64,000 nt of DNA, from positions 124,001 through 188,000 of the forward strand of contig NZ_JABBDX010000005.1 in the NCBI RefSeq assembly GCF_012847335.1, given 5' to 3'. This document shows, one piece after another, positions 27,723-36,564 of the stretch. The notes below the pieces were generated by a model. That model did no database searches and was not told the DNA's origin. It saw only the letters and a list, made by a program, of their open reading frames with translations. The translations under genes and the position numbers were made by a program. This stretch comes from Psychrobacter sp. MF31. GTDB taxonomy: Bacteria; Pseudomonadota; Gammaproteobacteria; Pseudomonadales; Moraxellaceae. Within the stretch, counting starts at the first letter, position 1. The number at the start of each line of letters is the position of its first letter.

Positions 27723-29309
27723 ATGTCAACTTATACATCTGCAATCGATCACATTCGTGAACTAAAAAAGAAATACGGCAACTGGGAAAACATTAGCGAA
27801 ACTGATGCGGCTCGTATGATCGTTCAAAACCGTTTTAAAACTGGTTTAGACGTTGCAAAATATACTGCAAAAATTATGCGTGATGACATGGCAGCTTATG
27901 ATGCTGATCATTCAAAATACACCCAATCTTTGGGCGCTTGGCATGGTTTTGTCGCTCAGCAAACCATGTATGCTAACAAAAAATATTTTGGCACTACTGA
28001 AAGAAAATACATCTATCTTTCAGGATGGATGGTCGCTGCCCTTCGCTCTGAATTTGGTCCTCTTCCTGACCAATCAATGCACGAAAAAACAGCGGTTTCT
28101 GACCTTATCGAAGAAATCTACACCTTCTTACGTCAAGCTGACGCTAAAGTGTTGAACGATTACTTCCGTGAGCTTAAAGCGGCTCAAGACGCAGGTCAAG
28201 ATACCAAAGCCATCCAAGACAAAATCGACAACTTTGAGTCGCACGTTGTGCCAATCATCGCTGATATCGATGCTGGATTTGGTAACGAAGAAGCCACTTA
28301 CCTATTTGCTAAAAAACTTATCGAAGCGGGTGCTTGTGCACTTCAAATCGAAAACCAAGTTTCTGACGCTAAGCAATGTGGTCACCAAGCGGGTAAAGTT
28401 ACCGTTCCTCATGAAGACTACATCTCAAAGCTTAACGCTATCCGTTATGCATTCTTAGAGCTTGGTGTTGACGACGGTGTTATCGTTGCTCGTACAGACT
28501 CTGAAGGCGCGTCATTGACTCAAAAAATCCCAGTATCTAATGAGCCTGGCGACCTTGCTTCTAAATACATCGATTTCATCGAAATGGAAGAAGTGACCCT
28601 TGATACTGCTAACGAAAATGACAGCCTACTTAAGCACAATGGCAAGTTGGTTCGTCCTAAGCGTTTGCCAAACGGCTTGTATCAGTTCCGTGAAGACACC
28701 AACATCGACCGCGTTGTTCTTGACTGTGTGACCGCGCTTGAAAACGGTGCTGACCTTCTTTGGATCGAAACCCCAACTCCTGATGTTGAACACATCAAAA
28801 TGATGGTTGATCGCATCAAAGAACAACAACCACAAGCCAAACTGGTTTATAACAACAGCCCATCGTTCAACTGGACGCTTAACTTCCGTAAGCAAGTGAT
28901 CGCTAAGTGGGAAAAAGAAGGCAAAGACGTATCATCATACGATAAGAGCAACTTGATGAGTGCGGATTACGACGGTACTGAACTTGATAAAGAAGCGGAT
29001 GAGCTAGCTCGCAACTTCCAACGCGACGCTGCTCGTGAAGCTGGTGTATTCCATCACCTTATCACCTTGCCAACGTACCACACTACTGCGCTTGAAATGC
29101 ACAACTTGGCAAAAGGCTACTTCGGCGACGAAGGTATGCTGGCTTATGTTGCAGGCGTTCAACGTAAAGAAATCCGTGAAGGCGTTTCAGCAGTTAAGCA
29201 CCAAGCGATGGCTGGTTCTGACCTTGGCGATGATCACAAAGAAATCTTCTCTGGTGAAAACGCGCTTAAAGCCGGTGGTACTAAAAACACCATGAACCAG
29301 TTCGGTTAA
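27723..29309 (+). CDS. aceA: Isocitrate lyase (large 528-aa type)
   Basis: Glyoxylate-cycle enzyme cleaving isocitrate to succinate and glyoxylate. Signature sequence DAKQCGHQAGKVTVPHEDYISKL holds the catalytic Cys. The KQCGH form, rather than KKCGH, is that of the larger Pseudomonas/Acinetobacter-type enzyme, as is the length. Other conserved parts: IIADIDAGFGNEEATY and IETPTPDVEHIK. A strong AAGGAGAAGTCTAG precedes ATG. The codon choice (many CTT/GTT, GGT, few rare codons) looks like that of a highly expressed gene. Its partner glcB lies 20 kb away. A terminator follows. Confidence 0.97.
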   Translation: MSTYTSAIDHIRELKKKYGNWENISETDAARMIVQNRFKTGLDVAKYTAKIMRDDMAAYDADHSKYTQSLGAWHGFVAQQTMYANKKYFGTTERKYIYLSGWMVAALRSEFGPLPDQSMHEKTAVSDLIEEIYTFLRQADAKVLNDYFRELKAAQDAGQDTKAIQDKIDNFESHVVPIIADIDAGFGNEEATYLFAKKLIEAGACALQIENQVSDAKQCGHQAGKVTVPHEDYISKLNAIRYAFLELGVDDGVIVARTDSEGASLTQKIPVSNEPGDLASKYIDFIEMEEVTLDTANENDSLLKHNGKLVRPKRLPNGLYQFREDTNIDRVVLDCVTALENGADLLWIETPTPDVEHIKMMVDRIKEQQPQAKLVYNNSPSFNWTLNFRKQVIAKWEKEGKDVSSYDKSNLMSADYDGTELDKEADELARNFQRDAAREAGVFHHLITLPTYHTTALEMHNLAKGYFGDEGMLAYVAGVQRKEIREGVSAVKHQAMAGSDLGDDHKEIFSGENALKAGGTKNTMNQFG

Positions 29310-29350
29310 TCATCAACTGATTCTAAGTTGAATACTTAACTTTCAAGAAT

Positions 29351-29379
29351 CGCCTTATTTGATATAAGGCGGTTTTTTT
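29351..29379 (+). terminator. Terminator of aceA
   Basis: CGCCTTAT / ATAAGGCG hairpin with a five-base loop, followed by T7, 42 bases after the stop codon. Confidence 0.92.
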
Positions 29380-29492
29380 ATGCGTTGTTATTTAAACGAT
29401 TAAACCAAAATCCATAATAAAAATCTTGTGAAAGTCAGCGCTCTACCCTACGATAGCTTTAATTATCATCAAGGTTATTATAAGGGACAATC

Positions 29493-31004
29493 ATGCAAGA
29501 AATTGAGCTGAAGTTTTTGGTCAACGAGACACAGCTAAAAGGGCTGCTGCGGCAAGTTAACGTTAAATCCGCTGAGCAAACTCAAATGACAGCGTATTAC
29601 TTTGATACTAAAAAGCGCGATTTAGCTGAGCAAAATATTGGTCTTCGTATCCGTCGTGAGGGCGACCATTGGGTTCAAACCATGAAAGCGGGCGGCGATG
29701 GCTTAGCCGCAAGGCTTGAACATAACCAAGTGCTTGATGCTAAAGAGGTTCAAAACATGATTGACAGCCAATCTTTGACTCCGGACTTAAGCATTTATAA
29801 AAACACGCCAATGGCAGAAGCTTTAGCCAACTTTTCCTTAAAAAAACTTACCAAGCAGTTAACGCTGCAATATGTCACGGACATTAACCGAACTACCAGA
29901 CTGATCACCAATCCGCAAAGCCAAATCGAAGTGGCTTATGATGTTGGCGTTATTAAAAGCGGTTTGGATGATGACTTACAATCGAGCGTCCATGAGATTG
30001 AGTTTGAGCTGTTATCAGGCAATACGGATTTTTTATTTCAAACGGCAAAGCAGTGGTGCAAGCGCTACAAACTTTGCTTATCAACGATTACCAAAGCCGA
30101 GCGCGGTGGGCTGTTGATTAACCATCAACGGTTCAGCGATCCTATTCTTAGCAGCGATATTGCCATTCAGTTGCCAAGTGACAGCTCACCATTTACCTTT
30201 TTCCAAAAGGCTATTCAGCATTCGCTATTACAAATTTTGCCAAATATGAGCGCGATGGCGGAAAAAAGCGCTAATTATCGGCATTATGAGGCGCTTAACG
30301 ATGGTCTTGAGCGCTTAGCCTCAGTATTAACTATTGCTCCAACGTTATCCGTTGCTATTGATCCCCATTGGCAGGCGGATATTGCTGACTATCTAAAACG
30401 CTTTCGGCAAAAAACCTTGGAATTAAAACGACTTTGTAATGAACCAAACTTTTATCATAATAAGCCATTCAATGAAACCAACGAAGACGACATTCAACCA
30501 CTTATTAATAAAACCGTTCAGCTTATTTTTCAGCCATCGCTTCAATTAACATTATTAGAGTTGATCGCATTTGTGATGCAAGATGAAGTTCTAAATAAAA
30601 AGAATAAACTGGCTTCTGCAAAGCTTTATAAACTTTTTGCAAAACAGTATTCGCAAATTATCAAATATCTTAAAGATCATGATATTAAGGCGCTACTAAC
30701 TACAAACTCTCAAGACGACGATGATGATATTTTACAAAGTTTATTATTAAATCTTAATCAACTGAGTCATTTAAACGATATTGCCAAGCCATTATTCATC
30801 AAAGATGCCAAAGCTCAAGACGAGGCATCGCGTATTGATAAAGCGCAAAAAGCGCTGTCCAATTACCTTGAACAGCGCCAGAATCAAGAATATTATTTAA
30901 AACAATCGCAAAGCCAGCCTGATTATTTATTTCATAGTGGCTGGTTTGCAGCGCTTGCAGCTCACGATGGAAAGCGAGCTTGGCAGGCTCTGAAAGCGCT
31001 ATAA
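29493..31004 (+). CDS. CYTH-domain (inorganic triphosphatase) protein with CHAD-like C-terminus
   Basis: The N-terminal CYTH tunnel fold is marked by the ExExK start MQEIELKFLV and by YYFDTKKRDLAEQNIGLRIRREGDHWVQTMKAGG, with later VAYDVGVI and HEIEFELLSG. The C-terminal half (about 230-503) is a helical, charged region with CHAD-like NYRHYEALNDGLERLASVL and LKRFRQKTLELKRL. The architecture matches YgiF-type inorganic triphosphatases, and CHAD domains associate with polyphosphate. ppk1 is present in the same window but not adjacent. AAGGGACAATC precedes the ATG. Confidence 0.88.
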   Translation: MQEIELKFLVNETQLKGLLRQVNVKSAEQTQMTAYYFDTKKRDLAEQNIGLRIRREGDHWVQTMKAGGDGLAARLEHNQVLDAKEVQNMIDSQSLTPDLSIYKNTPMAEALANFSLKKLTKQLTLQYVTDINRTTRLITNPQSQIEVAYDVGVIKSGLDDDLQSSVHEIEFELLSGNTDFLFQTAKQWCKRYKLCLSTITKAERGGLLINHQRFSDPILSSDIAIQLPSDSSPFTFFQKAIQHSLLQILPNMSAMAEKSANYRHYEALNDGLERLASVLTIAPTLSVAIDPHWQADIADYLKRFRQKTLELKRLCNEPNFYHNKPFNETNEDDIQPLINKTVQLIFQPSLQLTLLELIAFVMQDEVLNKKNKLASAKLYKLFAKQYSQIIKYLKDHDIKALLTTNSQDDDDDILQSLLLNLNQLSHLNDIAKPLFIKDAKAQDEASRIDKAQKALSNYLEQRQNQEYYLKQSQSQPDYLFHSGWFAALAAHDGKRAWQALKAL

Positions 31005-31025
31005 GCATTTATTTGAAATAAGCTG

Positions 31026-31646
31026 TTAATCCGTTAAGCCAATCACTTTCATTCGCTCGTTCACCGGCTGATAGGTTTTTTCACCGGCAGGCGCTTTGAT
31101 ATTGCCAAAGGGCATTTGAGCAATCAATTCCCAAGATTCAGGGATATCAAACGCTTCTGCAACATCACCATCGATCAGCGGATTGTAATGCTGTAAATTG
31201 GCACCGATATTTAACGCGCGCAGCTCAACCCACATTGCATATTGGTGCATGGCTGAGGTTTGCTGCGCCCAAACGGGGAATTTGTCCGCATAAAGGGCAA
31301 ATTTTCCTTGAAGCGATTTGACCACCTTTTCATCTTCAAAAAACAATACCGTGCCAAAAGCGCTACGAAAACCATCAAGCTTTTGCTTAGTACTTGAAAA
31401 ATCGCCATCGCCAACCGCTTCTTTAAGCTTAGCTTCGGTAATGTCCCAAAGTTTTTGATGGGCATCATTAAAAAGCACCACCAGCCGCGAGGACTGCGAG
31501 TTAAATGATGATGGCGTGTGTAACAATACGCGCTCTGCCATGTTGACAATAGCTTCTGAGCTCACGGGCAGATCATTTCCCAAGGCGTAAATAGATCGGC
31601 GCTCGTTAAATGCTTCTTGAACGGTGCTTAACGTTTCTTGAGTCAT
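31026..31646 (-). CDS. Nitroreductase-family flavoprotein
   Basis: FMN-dependent NAD(P)H oxidoreductase fold of the nitroreductase family. Motifs: FNERRSIYALG at the N-terminus, HTPSSFNSQSSRLVVLF (FMN contact), and a C-terminal GANLQHYNPLIDGDVAEAFDIPESWELIAQMPFG. Length with the start at 31646 is 206 aa. That ATG has AAGGA eight bases upstream, whereas the longer frame starting at 31667 does not. The physiological substrate (quinones, nitro-compounds or 3-hydroxypropionate-type acids) is not readable. It is convergent with the CYTH gene. Confidence 0.88.
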   Translation of the reverse strand: MTQETLSTVQEAFNERRSIYALGNDLPVSSEAIVNMAERVLLHTPSSFNSQSSRLVVLFNDAHQKLWDITEAKLKEAVGDGDFSSTKQKLDGFRSAFGTVLFFEDEKVVKSLQGKFALYADKFPVWAQQTSAMHQYAMWVELRALNIGANLQHYNPLIDGDVAEAFDIPESWELIAQMPFGNIKAPAGEKTYQPVNERMKVIGLTD

Positions 31647-31793
31647 CGTTGTTGTCCTTATGTTCATAGTAATTTTAAGATAAAAAATACTTTATCCAAA
31701 AAAATTATATCATTTAACTTAATTAGTATATTTCTTCATTAAATTTTTATTACAAATAAAATAGGGCTTTAAGAAAAATTTGCAATAAAAAGA

Positions 31794-32312
31794 CTACTCT
31801 ATAATTAATACTGGCGTGCCTTCATCAACGCAATCAAAAAGCGTAATGATATCGTCATTTCCCATTCGAACGCAGCCGTGAGATAACGGCGCGTCCATAG
31901 GTTCATCATCCGGCGTTCCATGAATATAAATATATCGTGAAAAAGTATCACAGCAGCCAAATTCATTGTTACCTTGATTGATGCCCATCTCACAACCTGC
32001 CAGCCACAAAATTCGCGTTAAAATCCAATCGCGGTTGGGAAAGGCTTGTCCAAGCGCGGTATTATAAATCTCCCCTGTCGGAACGCGACCGACAAACACG
32101 CTACTAATCGGCATATCTTGACCGATCTTGACGGCGATAATATGACGACCAAGCGGCGTGCAATTGCTACCCTCAAGGCTACCAATGCCATTTTTGGCGG
32201 TAGAAACGATATAGTCTTTTATCAGTTTGTCGCCCTCATAAACGCTTAAAATTTGGCGGCTGATACTGACCACAAGATGAACATTCGCTTCATTATTTAT
32301 TTTATTTTCCAA
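31794..32312 (-). CDS. YkuD-fold L,D-transpeptidase family protein without signal peptide
   Basis: L,D-transpeptidase catalytic domain almost end to end (172 aa): VSISRQILSVYEGDKLIKDYIVSTAKNG, and the active-site motif HGTPDDEPMDAPLSHGCVRM, with the nucleophile Cys in SHGCVRM. No signal peptide, lipobox or membrane helix precedes the domain (MENKINNEANVHLVVS), so a cytoplasmic location is expected. In Acinetobacter baumannii the cytoplasmic YkuD protein ElsL (LdtK) is an L,D-carboxypeptidase for cell-wall recycling, and this protein fits that pattern. The start is TTG, eight bases after AAAGGTGA. It lies downstream of argG on the same strand but beyond a terminator. Confidence 0.9.
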   Translation of the reverse strand: MENKINNEANVHLVVSISRQILSVYEGDKLIKDYIVSTAKNGIGSLEGSNCTPLGRHIIAVKIGQDMPISSVFVGRVPTGEIYNTALGQAFPNRDWILTRILWLAGCEMGINQGNNEFGCCDTFSRYIYIHGTPDDEPMDAPLSHGCVRMGNDDIITLFDCVDEGTPVLIIE

Positions 32313-32345
32313 AATTTTTCACCTTTTATCATTATCAATTCTCAT

Positions 32346-32376
32346 AAAAAAACAGAGCTCAAAGAACTCTGTTTTT
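32346..32376 (-). terminator. Terminator of argG
   Basis: AACAGAG / CTCTGTT hairpin with a T run on the minus-strand side, about 22 bases past the argG stop. Confidence 0.85.
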
Positions 32377-32398
32377 CATTTAACTTAACCTTGCGATA

Positions 32399-33637
32399 TT
32401 ATTTTGACAAATCGCGACCACGGCTGGCTTCAATCGCAAGGCGCAACCCATTTAGGCGGATAAAGCCTTCTGCGTCTTTTTGGTCGTAAGCGCCGGCATC
32501 ATCTTCAAAGGTGGCAATTTTTTCATCAAACAGTGAGTCGTCAGATTTGCGACCAACGACGCTGACTGCACCTTTATAAAGCTTCACGCGAACCGTTCCG
32601 TTGACATATTCTTGTGATTTGTCAATCAAGGCTTGCAGCATTTCGCGTTCAGGGCTAAACCAGTAGCCGTTATAAATGATTTTGGCGTAGCGCGGCATCA
32701 GCTCATCTTTTAGATGCGCCGCTTCTCGGTCTAATGTAAGCGACTCAATACCGCGGTGGGCTTTGAGCATGATTGTTCCGGCAGGCGTTTCATAGCAGCC
32801 GCGTGATTTCATACCAACGTAGCGGTTTTCAACGATGTCCAAGCGACCAACGCCATGTTTGCCGCCAAGCTCGTTTAATTTAATCATCACTTCAAATGGC
32901 TTCATTGCCTCGCCATTGATGGCAACGATATCGCCTTTTTTATATTCAAGCTCGATATATTCAGGCGTATCAGGCGCGTTTTCTGGGCTGACCGACCAGC
33001 GCCACATATCGTCTTCGGCTTCAGCAAACGGGTCTTCTAACACGCCGCCTTCATAAGAAATGTGCAAAAGGTTGGCGTCCATAGAATACGGCGATTTTTT
33101 GCTGTTTTTAGCGTAATCAATGGCAATGTCGTGCTCTTCGGCGTATTTCATCAAGCTTTCGCGGCTCGATAAGTCCCACTCGCGCCAAGGAGCAATGGTT
33201 TTGACGTCAGGGGCGAGCGCAATCGCGCCAAGCTCAAAGCGGACTTGGTCATTGCCTTTTCCGGTGGCGCCGTGGCTGATGGCATCGGCGTTGTGCTCTT
33301 TGGCAATTTCAACCAAGCGCTTAGCAATCAGCGGTCTTGCAATGGACGTTCCAAGCAAATACTCGCCTTCATAAATGGCGTTGGCGCGAAACATCGGAAA
33401 AACGTAATCACGAGCAAACTCTTCGCGTAAGTCTTCGATATAGATGTTTTTGATTCCCATGGCTTCAGCTTTAGCGCGCGCTGGCTCCACTTCCTCGCCT
33501 TGACCGATATCCGCGGTAAAGGTAATCACTTCGGCATCATAAGTTTCTTGTAGCCATTTAGCGATGATGGAGGTGTCAAGACCGCCGGAATACGCCAAAA
33601 CAATTTTATTAATTTTACTGGGGTCAAGCTTCGCCAT
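32399..33637 (-). CDS. argG: Argininosuccinate synthase
   Basis: Joins citrulline and aspartate with ATP in arginine synthesis. It shows the PP-loop AYSGGLDTS at residues 15-23, [25 protein letters not shown], and [22 protein letters not shown]. Length of 412 aa is standard for the type 1 enzyme. CAGGAGCGATTC precedes ATG. It is divergent from pyrC with 376 bases between. No other arg gene is nearby. Confidence 0.98.
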   Translation of the reverse strand: MAKLDPSKINKIVLAYSGGLDTSIIAKWLQETYDAEVITFTADIGQGEEVEPARAKAEAMGIKNIYIEDLREEFARDYVFPMFRANAIYEGEYLLGTSIARPLIAKRLVEIAKEHNADAISHGATGKGNDQVRFELGAIALAPDVKTIAPWREWDLSSRESLMKYAEEHDIAIDYAKNSKKSPYSMDANLLHISYEGGVLEDPFAEAEDDMWRWSVSPENAPDTPEYIELEYKKGDIVAINGEAMKPFEVMIKLNELGGKHGVGRLDIVENRYVGMKSRGCYETPAGTIMLKAHRGIESLTLDREAAHLKDELMPRYAKIIYNGYWFSPEREMLQALIDKSQEYVNGTVRVKLYKGAVSVVGRKSDDSLFDEKIATFEDDAGAYDQKDAEGFIRLNGLRLAIEASRGRDLSK

Positions 33638-34013
33638 GAATCGCTCCTGATTAAGATGTATGCAAATAGTAGGAATAAGAGAATAAAAAATGATCGATGA
33701 AAAATTACATTGTAAAAAATAAAGTCATCATGTCAGTTTACCTTATATTTCAAGTTGGCAAAAGGGATTAACGCCCGCGGCGGTTAATTTGCGCCAAATT
33801 TGATAAAATCGGCGCAACCCAATATCAACTTAGCACCGTAAAAAATAAACTTATTGTCATAAAATTCTCAAGCCAAGCTTTAATAGTCGCTAAGATCAAA
33901 ATCTGCTATCATAATCCGGCGACAATTGCCGTTACATTTAACCTCATTTCTGGCTGATTTTCGCCAATTTTTACCACTGATTTGACCACTGACTTTACCA
34001 CTGAGCGCTAATT
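33638..34013. other. argG / pyrC divergent intergenic region with two inverted repeats
   Basis: 376 bases without a gene. Two dyads lie close together: TTAACGCC/GGCGGTTAA (33768-33787, one bulged base, CGC centre) and TTGCGCC/GGCGCAA (33789-33795 with 33811-33817, 15-base centre). The GC-rich dyads stand out in otherwise AT-rich DNA and could be operators. No ArgR-box-like sequence was recognised. Confidence 0.45.
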
Positions 34014-35081
34014 ATGAGCACCATCACCGAGCTTACCCTCATCCAGCCAGATGATTGGCACATTCACCTTCGCGACAATGCTGCCCTGACCACCACCGTT
34101 GCCCACGCTGCCACAAGCTTTAACCGCGTGATTTGTATGCCCAATTTGGTGCCGCCGGTAAAAAATGCGACGGATGCTGCCGCCTATCGCGAGCGCATTT
34201 TGCAAACTCTTGCAGCAAGCGATATTGATGATTCCCGAAAAGCGGCGTTTGATCCGCGAATGACGCTTTATATGACCGACCATACGACGGCAAACGACAT
34301 TGAAGTTGCTGCCAAATCGGGCATCGTTCAAGCCGTTAAACTTTATCCGGCAGGTGCTACGACCAATTCTGCTGACGGCGTCACTGACATCAACGGTCGC
34401 GCTGATGTTTTTGCTGCCATGCAAAAGTACAACATGCCGCTCTTGGTTCACGGCGAAGTCACTCACCATCATGTCGATATTTTTGACCGCGAAAAGCAGT
34501 TTTTAGAAGAAGTGCTTACCAAAATGATTCGCGATTTTCCAGAATTGCGAATTGTTCTTGAGCACATCACCACCAAAGATGCCGCCGACTTTGTATTAGC
34601 TCAAGACAGCCACGTTGGCGCGACCATCACGCCGCAGCATTTAATGCTAAACCGCAATCACATGCTGCTTGGTGGTATCAAGCCGCATTTGTACTGCTTA
34701 CCGATTTTAAAACGCCAATCGCACCAAGAAGCATTATTAAAAGTAGCCACCAGCGGTAGCCCAAAGTTTTTTGCCGGAACGGATTCTGCGCCGCACCCAA
34801 CGCATAAAAAAGAAGCGGCTTGTGGCTGCGCAGGCTGCTATAGCTCAGCGACAGCGTTGCCACTTTATGCCACCGCTTTTGATAGCGCAGGAAAAATTGA
34901 TAAGCTTGAAGGCTTTACCAGCCGCTTTGGCGCGGAATTTTACGGCTTACCCGTCAATACGGACACCGTAACGATCGTCAAACAGCCCATGCAAGTGCCA
35001 ACCAGCTTCCCATACTTTGACGGCGGAACGCTAACGCCATTGATGGCAGGCGAAACACTGCCGTGGTCGATCAAAGCTTAA
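34014..35081 (+). CDS. pyrC: Dihydroorotase (class II, PyrC type)
   Basis: Zinc amidohydrolase closing carbamoyl-aspartate to dihydroorotate in pyrimidine synthesis. Metal ligands are visible in [10 protein letters not shown], the carboxylated Lys in [15 protein letters not shown], then [31 protein letters not shown] and [16 protein letters not shown]. Length of 355 aa fits the short single-function PyrC type. rnt follows on the same strand after 115 bases. Confidence 0.97.
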   Translation: MSTITELTLIQPDDWHIHLRDNAALTTTVAHAATSFNRVICMPNLVPPVKNATDAAAYRERILQTLAASDIDDSRKAAFDPRMTLYMTDHTTANDIEVAAKSGIVQAVKLYPAGATTNSADGVTDINGRADVFAAMQKYNMPLLVHGEVTHHHVDIFDREKQFLEEVLTKMIRDFPELRIVLEHITTKDAADFVLAQDSHVGATITPQHLMLNRNHMLLGGIKPHLYCLPILKRQSHQEALLKVATSGSPKFFAGTDSAPHPTHKKEAACGCAGCYSSATALPLYATAFDSAGKIDKLEGFTSRFGAEFYGLPVNTDTVTIVKQPMQVPTSFPYFDGGTLTPLMAGETLPWSIKA

Positions 35082-35196
35082 GACATTGACCGCAGGATTT
35101 TGGCGGCGGCTTGTTAAATGCCATCGTTAAAATTCTGCGTCATCAGTATTGATCCCCATTTTTATTAGCACTCATTAACAAAGCGATTTTAAGTCA

Positions 35197-35940
35197 ATGA
35201 TAAATAATGATGCCCTATCAGAGGTCACTAGCAGCGCGCCATCAAAAGACGAAGCTCAAAGCATCAAAAACCAAGCTCCGCCTTTAACCTTAAAATCGCG
35301 GTTTCGGCAGTTTTTGCCCGTGGTTGTCGATGTGGAAACCGCAGGATTTAATGCCAAAACCGATGCGCTGCTTGAGATTGCTTGTATTCCTATATTGATG
35401 GACGATTCAGGTGTGTTTTATTTGGGCGCGCCACAAAATGCGCACATTGAGCCGTTTATTGGTGCTAACCTTGAGCCAAGCGCCCTTGCTTTTACTGGAA
35501 TTGACCCAAACAATCCCATGCGAAAAGCCATTGCTGAAGATGAAAAATCGGCGCTCAAACGAATTTTTAAAGCGCTTAAAGACATTAGAAAAGATCAAGA
35601 TTGCCGCCAGTGTGTTCTTGTAGGTCATAATGCTCATTTTGATTTGGCATTTTTAAATGCAGCCATTGCCCGAACCAACAGCAAAAATCAAAATCCATTT
35701 CATCAGTTCTCCGTCTTAGATACCGTCACCTTATCTGCCCTTGCCTTTGGGCAAACCGTTCTTGCCCGAGCTTGCCGCGCCGCTGGAATCGACTTTGATG
35801 GTAATGACGCCCATTCGGCACTTTATGACACCCAAAAAACTGCCGAGCTGTTTTGTCATATTTTAAATCACTACCCTATGCTTCAAAATGCGTTAAATGA
35901 GCCAACTGTAGCAAGTAGCGAAACTGACGATCAGTCGTAA
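35197..35940 (+). CDS. rnt: Ribonuclease T
   Basis: DEDD-family 3' exoribonuclease that trims tRNA CCA ends and stable RNA 3' ends. Active-site motifs: VVDVETAGFNAKTDALLEIA (exo I, D-E), VLVGHNAHFDLAFLNAAI (exo II), and DAHSALYDTQKTAELF (exo III with H and D). Length of 247 aa includes a roughly 35-residue polar N-terminal extension compared with E. coli RNase T. It lies downstream of pyrC, an order also seen in other gammaproteobacteria. Confidence 0.95.
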   Translation: MINNDALSEVTSSAPSKDEAQSIKNQAPPLTLKSRFRQFLPVVVDVETAGFNAKTDALLEIACIPILMDDSGVFYLGAPQNAHIEPFIGANLEPSALAFTGIDPNNPMRKAIAEDEKSALKRIFKALKDIRKDQDCRQCVLVGHNAHFDLAFLNAAIARTNSKNQNPFHQFSVLDTVTLSALAFGQTVLARACRAAGIDFDGNDAHSALYDTQKTAELFCHILNHYPMLQNALNEPTVASSETDDQS

Positions 35941-36094
35941 TCATTAACTAATTCCTCAATATGAGCCACAAATCTAAACAATAAATCAGAATCCTTAATT
36001 TATACTAATAATTAAGCACTCAACATTGATTGTTTAATGGATGAAAGATTGCTCACATTGCGCAAAATCTGCGCCTATTATGAGGAATTGAACT

Positions 36095-36283
36095 ATGGAA
36101 CCAAATCATATTTTATGGGGAACCATATTTGGCTATATGGCGCTTGCTTTAACGATCAGCTGCATCACCTCGCTTTGGATTCGTCACCACTTAAAAAGCA
36201 ATGATTTGCATCCAAAACGGGCAATTAAGAAAAAATATCTGGTTGCCAAAAGAAATCGCCAAAAAAGTATTGACAAGAGATAA
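36095..36283 (+). CDS. Small single-pass membrane protein, 62 aa
   Basis: Not recognised. One hydrophobic helix at residues about 7-30 (LWGTIFGYMALALTISCITS) is followed by a strongly basic tail (KRAIKKKYLVAKRNRQKSIDKR), giving an expected N-out/C-in topology. GAGG lies nine bases before the ATG. The -35 box of the tRNA-Glu promoter falls inside its last codons. Reality is supported by ribosome site and composition, not by homology. Confidence 0.6.
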   Translation: MEPNHILWGTIFGYMALALTISCITSLWIRHHLKSNDLHPKRAIKKKYLVAKRNRQKSIDKR

Positions 36284-36298
36284 CGCCCTATTTATAAT
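36270..36298 (+). promoter_or_regulatory. Promoter of tRNA-Glu
   Basis: Perfect TTGACA (36270-36275), a 17-bp spacer and perfect TATAAT (36293-36298), about 45 bases before the tRNA. The -35 box overlaps the 3' end of the small membrane-protein gene. Confidence 0.9.
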
Positions 36299-36342
36299 AC
36301 GCACCACTTCAGCAATAATGGTGAAAGCAGCTGAAGCGACTA

Positions 36343-36418
36343 GTCCCCATCGTCTAGAGGCCTAGGACATCGCCCTTTCACGGCGGTAACCGGGGTTCGA
36401 ATCCCCGTGGGGACGCCA
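36343..36418 (+). tRNA. tRNA-Glu (TTC)
   Basis: A 76-base cloverleaf with acceptor GTCCCCA/TGGGGAC, anticodon TTC in CCTTTCACGG, T-arm GGGGTTCGAATCCCC, and encoded CCA. It is a single gene, not in an rRNA spacer. Confidence 0.97.
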
Positions 36419-36441
36419 TATTTAAGCTCAATTGAGCGACT

Positions 36442-36497
36442 AAAGCCTTTAAAACTGTAAGCATGATAATATTGCTTATTGTTTTAAAGGCTTTTTT
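36442..36497 (+). terminator. Terminator of tRNA-Glu
   Basis: AAAGCCTTTAAAAC pairs with GTTTTAAAGGCTTT. An inner stem TAAGCA/TGCTTA lengthens it, and a T run follows. Confidence 0.9.
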
Positions 36498-36518
36498 TAT
36501 GGTTTAAAATTTTAATAT

Positions 36519-36550
36519 TAAAAAAGCTAGCATTATAACCAGCTTTTTAA
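36519..36550 (-). terminator. Terminator of the BLUF gene
   Basis: AAAAAGCT / AGCTTTTT hairpin with a 12-base loop, 15 bases past the stop on the minus strand, with T run. Confidence 0.7.
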
Positions 36551-36564
36551 TACTTAATTAATAA

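Noticed and set aside
33789-33809. TTGCGC / TAAAAT as a promoter in the argG-pyrC gap
   Set aside because: Spacing of 9 bases is far too short for a sigma70 promoter.
34008-34472. 154-codon frame antisense to pyrC
   Set aside because: Shadow of pyrC, which has all dihydroorotase motifs in its own frame.
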